Assembly: GCA_028687545.1 (NCBI GenBank)
Contig: JAQTZZ010000022.1
Coordinates: 1-62,175 of the forward strand
Source of the DNA: Candidatus Wallbacteria bacterium
GTDB taxonomy: Bacteria > Muiribacteriota > JAQTZZ01
Length of the DNA: 62,175 nucleotides
Direction: 5' to 3'
Shown here: positions 33,116-41,478 of the stretch, in pieces
Numbering within the stretch: position 1 is the first letter of the stretch
Layout of the letters: each line of letters begins with the position of its first letter
Program-made: the position numbers and the translations under genes
Notes under the pieces: generated by a model
What the model was told of the DNA's origin: nothing
What the model saw: the letters and a program-made list of their open reading frames with translations, nothing else
Databases searched by the model: none

Positions 33116-34264
33116 ATGAAAAACATCGTGATTCTCGGCTCCACAGGCTCCATCGGGATCAACACTATCAATATCGTGAAGAATTTTCCGGAAAGATTCA
33201 GAGTGGTCGGCCTGGCAGTCAACCAGGATATAACAGCACTCAGAAAGCAGATTTTCGAACTGAATCCTGAAGTGGTGGCTGTAGCGTCGGAAGCCAAGGC
33301 GGCTGAGCTGAAAGAATCACTGGGCAGGAAAAAGCTCGCAATCATCACTGGACCTAACTGCCTGTCTGAAATCGCCTCCCATCCCGGCGCGGACACTGTC
33401 GTGAATGCTGTTGTAGGCGGGATCGGGCTCTCCCCCACCTATCAGGCACTCAAGCTGAAAAAAACCGTGCTGCTTGCCAACAAGGAAAGCCTGGTGGCAG
33501 GCGGACACCTGATCATGCCGCTCTGCAAAGGAAAGTCCAGGATCATTCCCATCGACAGCGAGCATTCGGCGATTTTCCAGTGCCTGCAGGGCCAGAATCG
33601 CGGTGAAGTCGATTCCCTGATCTTGACAGCTTCTGGCGGTCCTTTTTACAAGCTTCCCAGGAACAAATTCTCATCAATTACTGTGGAACAGGCCTTGAAT
33701 CATCCCCGCTGGAAGATGGGGAAAAAAATCAGCATCGATTCCGCTACCATGATGAATAAAGGCCTGGAGGTGATCGAGGGGCACTGGCTGTTCGGTATGG
33801 ATTACAGCATGATCAAAATAGTGATCCATCCCCAGTCAATCATTCATTCTCTGGTGCAGTTCAGGGATGGCTCCATCCTGGCCCAGCTAGGCGTTACAGA
33901 CATGCGCCTGCCGATCAGTTATGCGCTGAGCTATCCGGAAAGACTGCCATTGGAGAGTAAGCTCCATCTCAACCTGTCTGAACTTGGCAGCCTGGATTTT
34001 TCCGCGCCTGACATGGAAAAATTTCCCTGTCTCGGTCTAGCATATCAGGCCGGGAAAAGAGGAGGCAGTGCCACAGCAGTGCTCAACAGCGCCAATGAAG
34101 AAGCAGTAGCTCTGTTCCTTTCCGGCCGCATCGGATTCACAATGATCCCGAAATTGATTGAAAAAGCGCTTTCCAGGATCGATTTCGTGAAAAACCCCTC
34201 TCTGGACGAGATCCACGAAATCTCCAGGGAAACCCGGGAGTTTGTGACTGCTGAAATCAAATAA
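33116..34264 (+). CDS. dxr: 1-deoxy-D-xylulose 5-phosphate reductoisomerase
   Basis: The 382-residue protein has all hallmarks of Dxr: NADPH-binding LGSTGSIGINTINIV at the N-terminus, LLANKESLVAGG, the metal-site block PIDSEHSAIFQCLQG, LTASGGPF, and WKMGKKISIDSATMMNKGLE followed by EGHWLF, plus HPQSIIHSLVQF. It converts DXP to MEP, the committed step of the MEP isoprenoid pathway. Length is normal. In many genomes ispG lies close by; here it is on the same strand but about 6 kb downstream, after a block of secreted proteins. Confidence 0.97.
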   Translation: MKNIVILGSTGSIGINTINIVKNFPERFRVVGLAVNQDITALRKQIFELNPEVVAVASEAKAAELKESLGRKKLAIITGPNCLSEIASHPGADTVVNAVVGGIGLSPTYQALKLKKTVLLANKESLVAGGHLIMPLCKGKSRIIPIDSEHSAIFQCLQGQNRGEVDSLILTASGGPFYKLPRNKFSSITVEQALNHPRWKMGKKISIDSATMMNKGLEVIEGHWLFGMDYSMIKIVIHPQSIIHSLVQFRDGSILAQLGVTDMRLPISYALSYPERLPLESKLHLNLSELGSLDFSAPDMEKFPCLGLAYQAGKRGGSATAVLNSANEEAVALFLSGRIGFTMIPKLIEKALSRIDFVKNPSLDEIHEISRETREFVTAEIK

Positions 34265-34340
34265 AATAGTTGCTATTAATAATATCATCTTCAATCCGCA
34301 AGGCTGATTTATGTTTTACTGATTTGTAACAAAATGTAAC

Positions 34341-34368
34341 TTGATTAAATTACAACCTCAGATAAAAT
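34341..34368 (+). promoter_or_regulatory. Promoter of the TPR/caspase-like gene
   Basis: TTGATT and TAAAAT are 16 nt apart, with the -10 about 26 nt before the ATG at 34395, in an AT-rich gap after dxr. The inserted module thus has its own promoter. Confidence 0.6.
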
Positions 34369-34394
34369 AGATATATAGAGTAAAAGGCTGTTCT

Positions 34395-37300
34395 ATGAAA
34401 TCGATTTTCTCATTAGTTTTAATAGTTTTTTTTGCAAGTGCTTCATTCTCTATTGATATTAATAAATCATACAAGATTATAAATTTTCCCCCTGCGCCAT
34501 TCATGCCAAATTTAGTACCATTGGCCCCACAACCCGATTCCCTTGAAACCTCTTCTTGTCTAACTGAACTCAAATCCCTGGATAACCTGATCGCCGCCTC
34601 ACTCTGGACACTTTATCTTTCCAAACAGATAACAAACCAGACAGCATCGGGGTCTGGTCGCACAACCGGGGACAGGCTCGTTCCCCAAAGCCCTGCCCAA
34701 AATACGACCTGTCTCCATAGTCATGCGCCCAAATCCGACCTGCCCCCATCTTTAAGCGAAACCATCGAGCAAATCTATGCCTCCTCCCTCGATGAAATAG
34801 ACCGCGGTTCAGCCTCAATTGCTGGTAAAATCACCCAGTGCCTAAAAAGTGGCGATAATCATCCATTTCGCGAATTCGCGATCTTTTTTCATAGATCTAC
34901 AGAAAATCAGAAAAGCGGTTTATCAACCCTGACAATGAAAATTGAGGAAAACCTGCGGAGTTTGAAAGTGGACTCTGTTCGTTCCCTAGACAATTCCGGT
35001 GCCTGTGCCGTTCCCAAAACCAATACCCAAGTCACAGCCTGGCACCGTGAAACAGGCATTGACCTGTCCTCATACTTGGCAGAACTGAAAGAAATCATCT
35101 CAGAAGCCAACTCAGCCCAGGTCAGCTTCGCCGGGTTTCAGATGGGTATCCCTGAACTGATCGTCAAATTTGGCTTCCTCGTGGTGGAATGCCACTCCGA
35201 TGCTCTGAAATCTTTCCTGGATAGCGGGAACAAGGATGAGTTCGTGAAACAAATGACCTGGGTTAACAAAACCTTTGAACTATACGGCAGGCTTAATTTT
35301 CTTTATGGCTCTCCTTCTTCAGACAAAGCGACACCGGCTGCTGAACAGGCTTACAGTACAGCTATGGATGACTATTACGCTAAGAAATATGCTTCAGCCA
35401 TATCCGGTTTCGAGAAAGTGATCACGCTTGACCCTGCCTATGCCGCAAAAAACGGATGCTATTACTGGATTGGGAAATCTTACGCAGGGCTTGGCAACGG
35501 CGTTAAAGCGATCGAAAATTACAAAACCAGTATCCGGACTGACGCCACTGACCCATATAAACGGAACTCTTATCTGGCCGGATTATCCTGGTACACAGAC
35601 CAGAATACTGAAAATTCACTGCTTTCGGCAGTCAGGTACATCGATGAAGTTCTCTCATTCGTGACCGACGACTATGTAATCCAGCACGCAAGATACGATA
35701 AAGGCGACCTTTATGTAAAACTTGCCTGGAGTTTTGCATCCTCTCCTGAGAACAATGAAAAATATGTCCTTGCAGCCATCGAAGCATACAGGTTTTTCAT
35801 CGATAATTTCACGAATGCAGGGCAGCCATACGGGCAGGATCAGGCCCAGGAAAACATCGCTGCGGCATACGGACGCTTATGGAACGTCACTGGCCTGGAT
35901 CCTTCAAAAAGACTGCAATACGCAAAACTTTGTTCTGAAGAATACATAAAACTCGCTGAAACCTATCCTGGCAGCACGCGTGCTCCTGAAGCTTACTATT
36001 CCGCGGCAGGCAATTACTGGTCAATGACTTCAAGTCTGATCAGCGAACTACCTGATAAGGAATCATACTTTCTGAAAGCCATCGCAGTTTATGAAAAGCT
36101 GCGTGCCGGATACCCTGCCCATCAGAAAAGCGAATTGGCTTTGTTCAACATTGGTACAGCTTACTGGCAGATCGGAGTTAGTATTTATACTTATCACTAT
36201 AATGAAACCGGGGAATGGATCATAAAACGGGACTATCTTCTCAAAGGCATCGAAACCTTGAAGAAGTACTTAGCCGACTATCCGGACGGGAGTCAGTATG
36301 CCGGCGCATTGAACTACCTTGGCAGCATATACAGTTCACTCGCAGAATCATATAAACAGGATGCTGATTTTGATATGATCAAGGAAAGTTACGATGCAGG
36401 CATCGGATGTTATCAGAATTACCTTTCACAGGTTGGTCTCAGTCTTGATAATAAAAGACAGACAATGGACGCAATTGCCATCTATTACAGGGAAATCTCC
36501 CGCGACTATCTCAAATACAAACAAGACGAAGTGAATCAGAAAAAATACGGACTGCTGGCAGTGGAGCAGTACAAAGAGCGTTACAATTTCGCTGGACTGG
36601 AAGGTTGGAAACCAGCTGCAGCCAGGGAGATCGGCAATACCTACAAGGAAATCAAAGATTATGATTCAGGGATCGAATGGTATGGGAAAGGCACAGGCAC
36701 AGCGGATACGTATTTCAATGGCCTGTGCTATCTGGGACAGGCTGAATGTTATTTTGAAAAGGGCCAGTACCAGACAGCCAGGGATTTGATTCAGAAGATT
36801 TTTAATGAAGGCAGTCCTTCGCCAGAGGCTTACTATTGCAGGGGAAGAATCGAAGCCATCTTTGGGAATTATTCCAAAGCGCATCAAGACTTTGCCCTTA
36901 TAGTGCAATATTGTGCTTCTGCATCCTGGGAATACAATGACATCACCGACAAGTGTAAAGATGAAATCCGAAAACTTCTCAAGGTCAGGATCACGCCAGT
37001 CACCGACTACATAGAACCGAACACCAAACAGAATTTCACTGCCGAGATAGTCTACAACGACTCGATGGAAACACTAGCAATGGTGCCTGGGTCAGCGATC
37101 AAGGAATGGGTCTGGCTTGTAAATGGAGGTGCTCCCGGAGCAGGCTACCTGCCAAGCAGTACAAACATCCTGACTTATACGGGACAAGGCGATTTCAACG
37201 ATATTCTTACTGCTAAATGCAGGATCGATGCGGGGGTATACGGTGTAAGGGCGGTTACACCAGAAATTTGGATTGAGGGGAATAACCAGGTACCGGTCAG

Positions 37301-38765
37301 TTTGGTGAATGAGGATGAAAAAAGAGTCAGGGTTGTACCGATTTACTATCCGGATTGCGGGAAAAGTTGCGGCATTTCCCCGAATAATAAAAACACACAC
37401 GGATTCACGATCATATTCAAGGCCCCTTATTTTACCGACAATGCCAGCGCTCTGAATTTGATTTACGATTCCAATGATTTTTCCCTTGGCGTGGTGTCCG
37501 AAATGACTGAGACTCAAAAAGGAAAGTTTGAAACGTCTGCTGGAAAAGTGCGAATTGTTATTACAAAACCCCTTCCATCAGAGCCAATAATCACTAAGTC
37601 TTTGCATGAAGATCAGGGTGACCTGGAATTTGTATTGACTGGGCTTGGTTTTGATAATGAGAAAATCACCATACCTATGATCCAACTACAGCAATTCTCA
37701 ACAGACCCTTCAGCTCCGAGTAAATACTATGCTGCTTCTAATCAAGTTCATGATGAGGGTGATTGTCAGAATATCCCGCCTGAAACCGGCTTGACAAAAA
37801 ACTGCAAATTTTTCGTCAAGATCGTCGATAACAGCGTCAATACTGATAAAATACTTATAAATCTCAAAAGCAATTCCGATCATATTGACAACTTGGAATG
37901 CGCGAGAAAAAAGTCCGGCAATTACATATCAAAACCTCTCTACCTTGTACCAGCTTCATTCAACGCACAAGATGTTTCTATAAACGGAGAAAAGTTCTCT
38001 GTTTTGAAAATAAATTCCCAGGAATCCTTGAATTACCAACCAGATATTTTTATTGATTATCCATTATCTGCAAGAAGAAAATCTGATGTGGCAGTCGGGC
38101 AAGGAAAAAATAAGGCGTATTTGACAACTGGATATAAAGATCTGGGAATCATTGGCCTGTTTGACCATCCTTTGACCATTAAAAAGGAGTTAGTAACGAA
38201 ACTTGGCTATTTTGCTGAAGCCGACTATAGTGCCACAAAAAGCGAAATCACAAAAGAAGTTATCAATACTAGCCTTTTCTATCTTGAAGTCCATGGAATG
38301 GTGGATGATGAGAATAAACCGAAAAAGTTTTTCGGATTTGGTGTTGAAAATTGGAAAACCTGGTTTCTAATGTGGCTACCTCTGACAGGAAGCAGTTTCT
38401 CAGCCGATCTTTTCTTGACTGCAAAAGATCTTCCACAAACCAAGTGCGGATTCGTATTCATCAATGCCTGCTACTCTGGAAAAGATACAGTTGCTCCATT
38501 GGAAAATCAGAATGAATCGTACCAGACCATTTTCACCAAATTAAATCCTACTGCAATTTTAGGATGGAAAGAATTTGTAAATACTACTCAGTCCAAGAGT
38601 TTTGCCACGTTGCTGTTTGAAAAAGTGAATGATCCTAAAAAATTAAAATTAACTGATGCGATTGACGCTGCTTTTGATGCTCTTCAACCAATTGGAGACA
38701 ACAGTGCCAACAGGGAAAACTTATGGCGTGAAGGCGACCTGGAAATGCAGGTAAAGGTCAATTGA
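34395..38765 (+). CDS. Secreted TPR protein with C-terminal caspase-like (clan CD) domain
   Basis: The 1456-residue protein has a signal peptide (about 1-22). Residues about 300-870 are TPR-like helical repeats (AYYNLG-like units such as APEAYYSAAGNYWS and YAGALNYLGSIYSSLAESY). Residues 875-1000 look like an Ig-like domain. The last ~220 residues resemble a caspase-fold peptidase: a strand then LEVHGM (His1300), and 59 residues on FINACYSG (Cys1359), the HG and (D/N)ACxSG pair of clan CD/CHAT enzymes. Secretion makes it unlike cytoplasmic CHAT effectors and nearer to gingipain-type exoproteases. A 713-bp part of its TPR region is copied downstream. Protease activity is inferred. Confidence 0.8.
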   Translation: MKSIFSLVLIVFFASASFSIDINKSYKIINFPPAPFMPNLVPLAPQPDSLETSSCLTELKSLDNLIAASLWTLYLSKQITNQTASGSGRTTGDRLVPQSPAQNTTCLHSHAPKSDLPPSLSETIEQIYASSLDEIDRGSASIAGKITQCLKSGDNHPFREFAIFFHRSTENQKSGLSTLTMKIEENLRSLKVDSVRSLDNSGACAVPKTNTQVTAWHRETGIDLSSYLAELKEIISEANSAQVSFAGFQMGIPELIVKFGFLVVECHSDALKSFLDSGNKDEFVKQMTWVNKTFELYGRLNFLYGSPSSDKATPAAEQAYSTAMDDYYAKKYASAISGFEKVITLDPAYAAKNGCYYWIGKSYAGLGNGVKAIENYKTSIRTDATDPYKRNSYLAGLSWYTDQNTENSLLSAVRYIDEVLSFVTDDYVIQHARYDKGDLYVKLAWSFASSPENNEKYVLAAIEAYRFFIDNFTNAGQPYGQDQAQENIAAAYGRLWNVTGLDPSKRLQYAKLCSEEYIKLAETYPGSTRAPEAYYSAAGNYWSMTSSLISELPDKESYFLKAIAVYEKLRAGYPAHQKSELALFNIGTAYWQIGVSIYTYHYNETGEWIIKRDYLLKGIETLKKYLADYPDGSQYAGALNYLGSIYSSLAESYKQDADFDMIKESYDAGIGCYQNYLSQVGLSLDNKRQTMDAIAIYYREISRDYLKYKQDEVNQKKYGLLAVEQYKERYNFAGLEGWKPAAAREIGNTYKEIKDYDSGIEWYGKGTGTADTYFNGLCYLGQAECYFEKGQYQTARDLIQKIFNEGSPSPEAYYCRGRIEAIFGNYSKAHQDFALIVQYCASASWEYNDITDKCKDEIRKLLKVRITPVTDYIEPNTKQNFTAEIVYNDSMETLAMVPGSAIKEWVWLVNGGAPGAGYLPSSTNILTYTGQGDFNDILTAKCRIDAGVYGVRAVTPEIWIEGNNQVPVSLVNEDEKRVRVVPIYYPDCGKSCGISPNNKNTHGFTIIFKAPYFTDNASALNLIYDSNDFSLGVVSEMTETQKGKFETSAGKVRIVITKPLPSEPIITKSLHEDQGDLEFVLTGLGFDNEKITIPMIQLQQFSTDPSAPSKYYAASNQVHDEGDCQNIPPETGLTKNCKFFVKIVDNSVNTDKILINLKSNSDHIDNLECARKKSGNYISKPLYLVPASFNAQDVSINGEKFSVLKINSQESLNYQPDIFIDYPLSARRKSDVAVGQGKNKAYLTTGYKDLGIIGLFDHPLTIKKELVTKLGYFAEADYSATKSEITKEVINTSLFYLEVHGMVDDENKPKKFFGFGVENWKTWFLMWLPLTGSSFSADLFLTAKDLPQTKCGFVFINACYSGKDTVAPLENQNESYQTIFTKLNPTAILGWKEFVNTTQSKSFATLLFEKVNDPKKLKLTDAIDAAFDALQPIGDNSANRENLWREGDLEMQVKVN
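35947..36659 (+). repeat. 713-bp direct repeat, copy A (within TPR/caspase gene)
   Basis: This internal TPR segment is matched by 39687-40399 at a constant offset of 3740 bases, without gaps. I found only a handful of mismatches, near the two ends. It is the source copy, inside an intact gene. Confidence 0.9.
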
Positions 38766-38766
38766 G

Positions 38767-39666
38767 ATGAAATTATTAATCTTATTTTTTCTCATTTCAT
38801 TTGATACATGCTCAATGGCGGCAGACGCGGAACAGTACAAAGAACGAATCGATGGATATGTTTCAAAAGTTCTGTCAATTCCTCCTGTATTAGATTATAA
38901 AGACGCATCTATTTCCAAAAATATTTTCTATCCTGGTATCATCGAAATCTGTGTTTTTGATAATACGCGAAATGCCTGGAGTTTCATGTTATCTGATAAT
39001 TTTTTAATGCTTATCAAAAATCGACCAAACAAAGAAACGGCAAATCCGGTTTGTGATACTGTTGAAGCGCTTACCAACGCAAGAAACATTGTAAAATGTT
39101 TTACTTCAGAATCAGAGTGCTTGATTCTGGACAAGTCCAAAATTAAACCACCAAAATTCGATGATTTGATTCCATCATGGGAATTCACATGGAACAGATA
39201 TTGGAGTGGATACCAATATAATTATGAATGGATTACAGTAAAATTGTATCCAGATGGTTCCTTCTTCTCTTATAAAAACACTTGCATGTCTGATACATGC
39301 GAGACCAACAGTAAGCTACCCACCTCTGAGGTGATGGATTGTGCAATAATAGGACTCGAAAAAGCCTGGGGTTGGTTTGTAAAAGTTAAAAAAATCGATG
39401 CAGTTATAACTGGACCATACATTATTAACCGCAACGATTTTACAGACTATATTCACGTTAGAGACAGATGGCCAAAATATAATCCTGAAACAAGGCTTGC
39501 CTGGCTGTTGGATGCCAGTGTCCAATTTTATCACCCGATTTTTACTCCTCTGATGAAACTTGTTGATAAATTTAGCGAACCCAGTGTACAAAAGGGACGT
39601 ACAAGATTCTGGCTATATATTGATGCTGAAAACGGAGAATTAATTGGAGGCTTTCCGGGTGATTGA
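38767..39666 (+). CDS. Secreted protein with PepSY-like C-terminus
   Basis: The 299-residue protein has a signal peptide (about 1-18). Its C-terminal third (LAWLLDASVQFY ... FWLYIDAENGELIGG) has the pattern of PepSY/YcdB-type domains, which often act as inhibitors or chaperones for secreted proteases. The ATG begins 1 nt after the stop of the TPR/caspase gene (TGA-G-ATG), so the two are translationally coupled. An inhibitor or folding partner of the caspase-like domain is an attractive but unproven reading. Confidence 0.75.
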   Translation: MKLLILFFLISFDTCSMAADAEQYKERIDGYVSKVLSIPPVLDYKDASISKNIFYPGIIEICVFDNTRNAWSFMLSDNFLMLIKNRPNKETANPVCDTVEALTNARNIVKCFTSESECLILDKSKIKPPKFDDLIPSWEFTWNRYWSGYQYNYEWITVKLYPDGSFFSYKNTCMSDTCETNSKLPTSEVMDCAIIGLEKAWGWFVKVKKIDAVITGPYIINRNDFTDYIHVRDRWPKYNPETRLAWLLDASVQFYHPIFTPLMKLVDKFSEPSVQKGRTRFWLYIDAENGELIGGFPGD

Positions 39667-39679
39667 AGGTAGCCAGGAC

Positions 39680-40411
39680 ATGACTTTAAAACTCGCTGAA
39701 ACCTATCCTGGCAGTACGCATGCTCCTGAAGCTTACTATTCCGCGGCAGGCAATTACTGGTCAATGACTTCAAGTCTGATCAGCGAACTACCTGATAAGG
39801 AATCATACTTTCTGAAAGCCATCGCAGTTTATGAAAAGCTGCGTGCCGGATACCCTGCCCATCAGAAAAGCGAATTGGCTTTGTTCAACATTGGTACAGC
39901 TTACTGGCAGATCGGAGTTAGTATTTATACTTATCACTATAATGAAACCGGGGAATGGATCATAAAACGGGACTATCTTCTCAAAGGCATCGAAACCTTG
40001 AAGAAGTACTTAGCCGACTATCCGGACGGGAGTCAGTATGCCGGCGCATTGAACTACCTTGGCAGCATATACAGTTCACTCGCAGAATCATATAAACAGG
40101 ATGCTGATTTTGATATGATCAAGGAAAGTTACGATGCAGGCATCGGATGTTATCAGAATTACCTTTCACAGGTTGGTCTCAGTCTTGATAATAAAAGACA
40201 GACAATGGACGCAATTGCCATCTATTACAGGGAAATCTCCCGCGACTATCTCAAATACAAACAAGACGAAGTGAATCAGAAAAAATACGGACTGCTGGCA
40301 GTGGAGCAGTACAAAGAGCGTTACAATTTCGCTGGACTGGAAGGTTGGAAACCAGCTGCAGCCAGGGAGATCGGCAATACCCCTAAAGAAATCAAAGATC
40401 ACTTACATTAA
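39680..40411 (+). CDS. Duplicated TPR fragment of the caspase-like gene
   Basis: The ORF (243 residues from the ATG at 39680) is nearly identical to residues about 518-756 of the 1456-residue TPR/caspase protein. It has no signal peptide, no TPR beginning or end and no peptidase domain, so it looks like a gene fragment rather than a working protein. The RBS is poor. An alternative TTG start at 39644 overlaps the preceding gene. It ends with TAA one base before the ispG ATG. Copying has placed it directly in front of ispG. Confidence 0.65.
   Translation: MTLKLAETYPGSTHAPEAYYSAAGNYWSMTSSLISELPDKESYFLKAIAVYEKLRAGYPAHQKSELALFNIGTAYWQIGVSIYTYHYNETGEWIIKRDYLLKGIETLKKYLADYPDGSQYAGALNYLGSIYSSLAESYKQDADFDMIKESYDAGIGCYQNYLSQVGLSLDNKRQTMDAIAIYYREISRDYLKYKQDEVNQKKYGLLAVEQYKERYNFAGLEGWKPAAAREIGNTPKEIKDHLH
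39687..40399 (+). repeat. 713-bp direct repeat, copy B
   Basis: Near-identical to 35947-36659 with no insertions or deletions. Differences seen are two bases close to the left end and about four near the right end. Such low divergence points to a recent duplication or ongoing gene conversion. Confidence 0.9.
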
Positions 40412-40412
40412 A

Positions 40413-41456
40413 ATGAATAAAATTGAAATCTCAGTCGGCAATTTAAAGCTCGGCCCGGGAAATCCGGTGCGGGTACAGACCATGCTCAACACTGATCCTG
40501 AAGATTACAGGTCTTCCCTGCGCCAGCTGAGAAGCGTGGAGAATCGCGGGGCTGAAATCGTGCGGATCAGTGTTCCGACCATGCAATCGGTAAAGATCTT
40601 TGAAAAACTCAAATCAAAAGCCAGAGTCCCGCTTGTGGCAGACATCCACTTTGATCATAAAATGGCCATCTCAGCCATCAAGGCTGGTGCCGACAAGGTC
40701 CGGATCAACCCAGGGAACATTGGTGATGCACGGAAAGTGGCTGAAGTGGTGAAAACAGCTTCTGAATTCCTCATCCCCATCCGAATCGGAGTCAATTCCG
40801 GGTCATTGCCTAGAGACATCCTGAAAAAGCATGGTCATCCAAATCCTGAAGCAATGCTGGATACTATGAAAAGATTCGTGCGCCAGCTGGAAGACCTTGG
40901 TTTCAAAGCAATCATCCTCTCAGCCAAAACCTCATCCATGGATGGAACAGTGACCATCAACCGGCTGCTGGCTGACTCATTCCCCTACCCGCTCCATATC
41001 GGCGTGACTGAAGCAGGACCTCTGATCCCCGGACTGTTGAAATCCACGCTTGCCCTCTCCAGCCTTCTGCGGGACTGCATCGGCGATACGATCCGCATTT
41101 CTCTCACTTCTCCACCGGTTGACGAAGTCGATGCCGCAATCTATCTGTTAAAATTTCTGGGGCTGCGCAAGGAAGGCATTGAGATCATCAGCTGCCCAAC
41201 TTGCGGCAGGACGAAAGTGGACCTGATCAGCCTGGTAAATAAAATCTATCAAAGGCTTCCATTATCTTCCGGAAATCTGAAACTGGCCCTGATGGGTTGT
41301 CCTGTAAATGGCCCTGGTGAAGCAGCCGAAGCAGACATCGGTCTCGCTTTCGGGCCTCTGGAAGCCGTTTACTTTGAAAAAGGAGTGGCAATAGAAAAAA
41401 TCAGAAATAGAGAAGCGATCGAGTACATTCTTGGAAAAATCTCAGAATTCCGCTGA
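40413..41456 (+). CDS. ispG: 4-hydroxy-3-methylbut-2-enyl-diphosphate synthase
   Basis: The 347-residue protein carries the bacterial IspG signatures: RVQTMLNTD, ADIHFDHKMA, KVRINPGNIGD and the 4Fe-4S ligands in ISCPTCGRT and MGCPVNGPGEA. It reduces MEcPP to HMBPP in the MEP pathway, next after IspF. The ATG lies 1 nt after the duplicated TPR fragment, and no clear Shine-Dalgarno is visible, so it may depend on upstream translation. It converges on the FnIII lipoprotein gene, 22 nt away. Confidence 0.96.
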   Translation: MNKIEISVGNLKLGPGNPVRVQTMLNTDPEDYRSSLRQLRSVENRGAEIVRISVPTMQSVKIFEKLKSKARVPLVADIHFDHKMAISAIKAGADKVRINPGNIGDARKVAEVVKTASEFLIPIRIGVNSGSLPRDILKKHGHPNPEAMLDTMKRFVRQLEDLGFKAIILSAKTSSMDGTVTINRLLADSFPYPLHIGVTEAGPLIPGLLKSTLALSSLLRDCIGDTIRISLTSPPVDEVDAAIYLLKFLGLRKEGIEIISCPTCGRTKVDLISLVNKIYQRLPLSSGNLKLALMGCPVNGPGEAAEADIGLAFGPLEAVYFEKGVAIEKIRNREAIEYILGKISEFR

Positions 41457-41478
41457 AGCAGAAATCATGAATTTCCGT

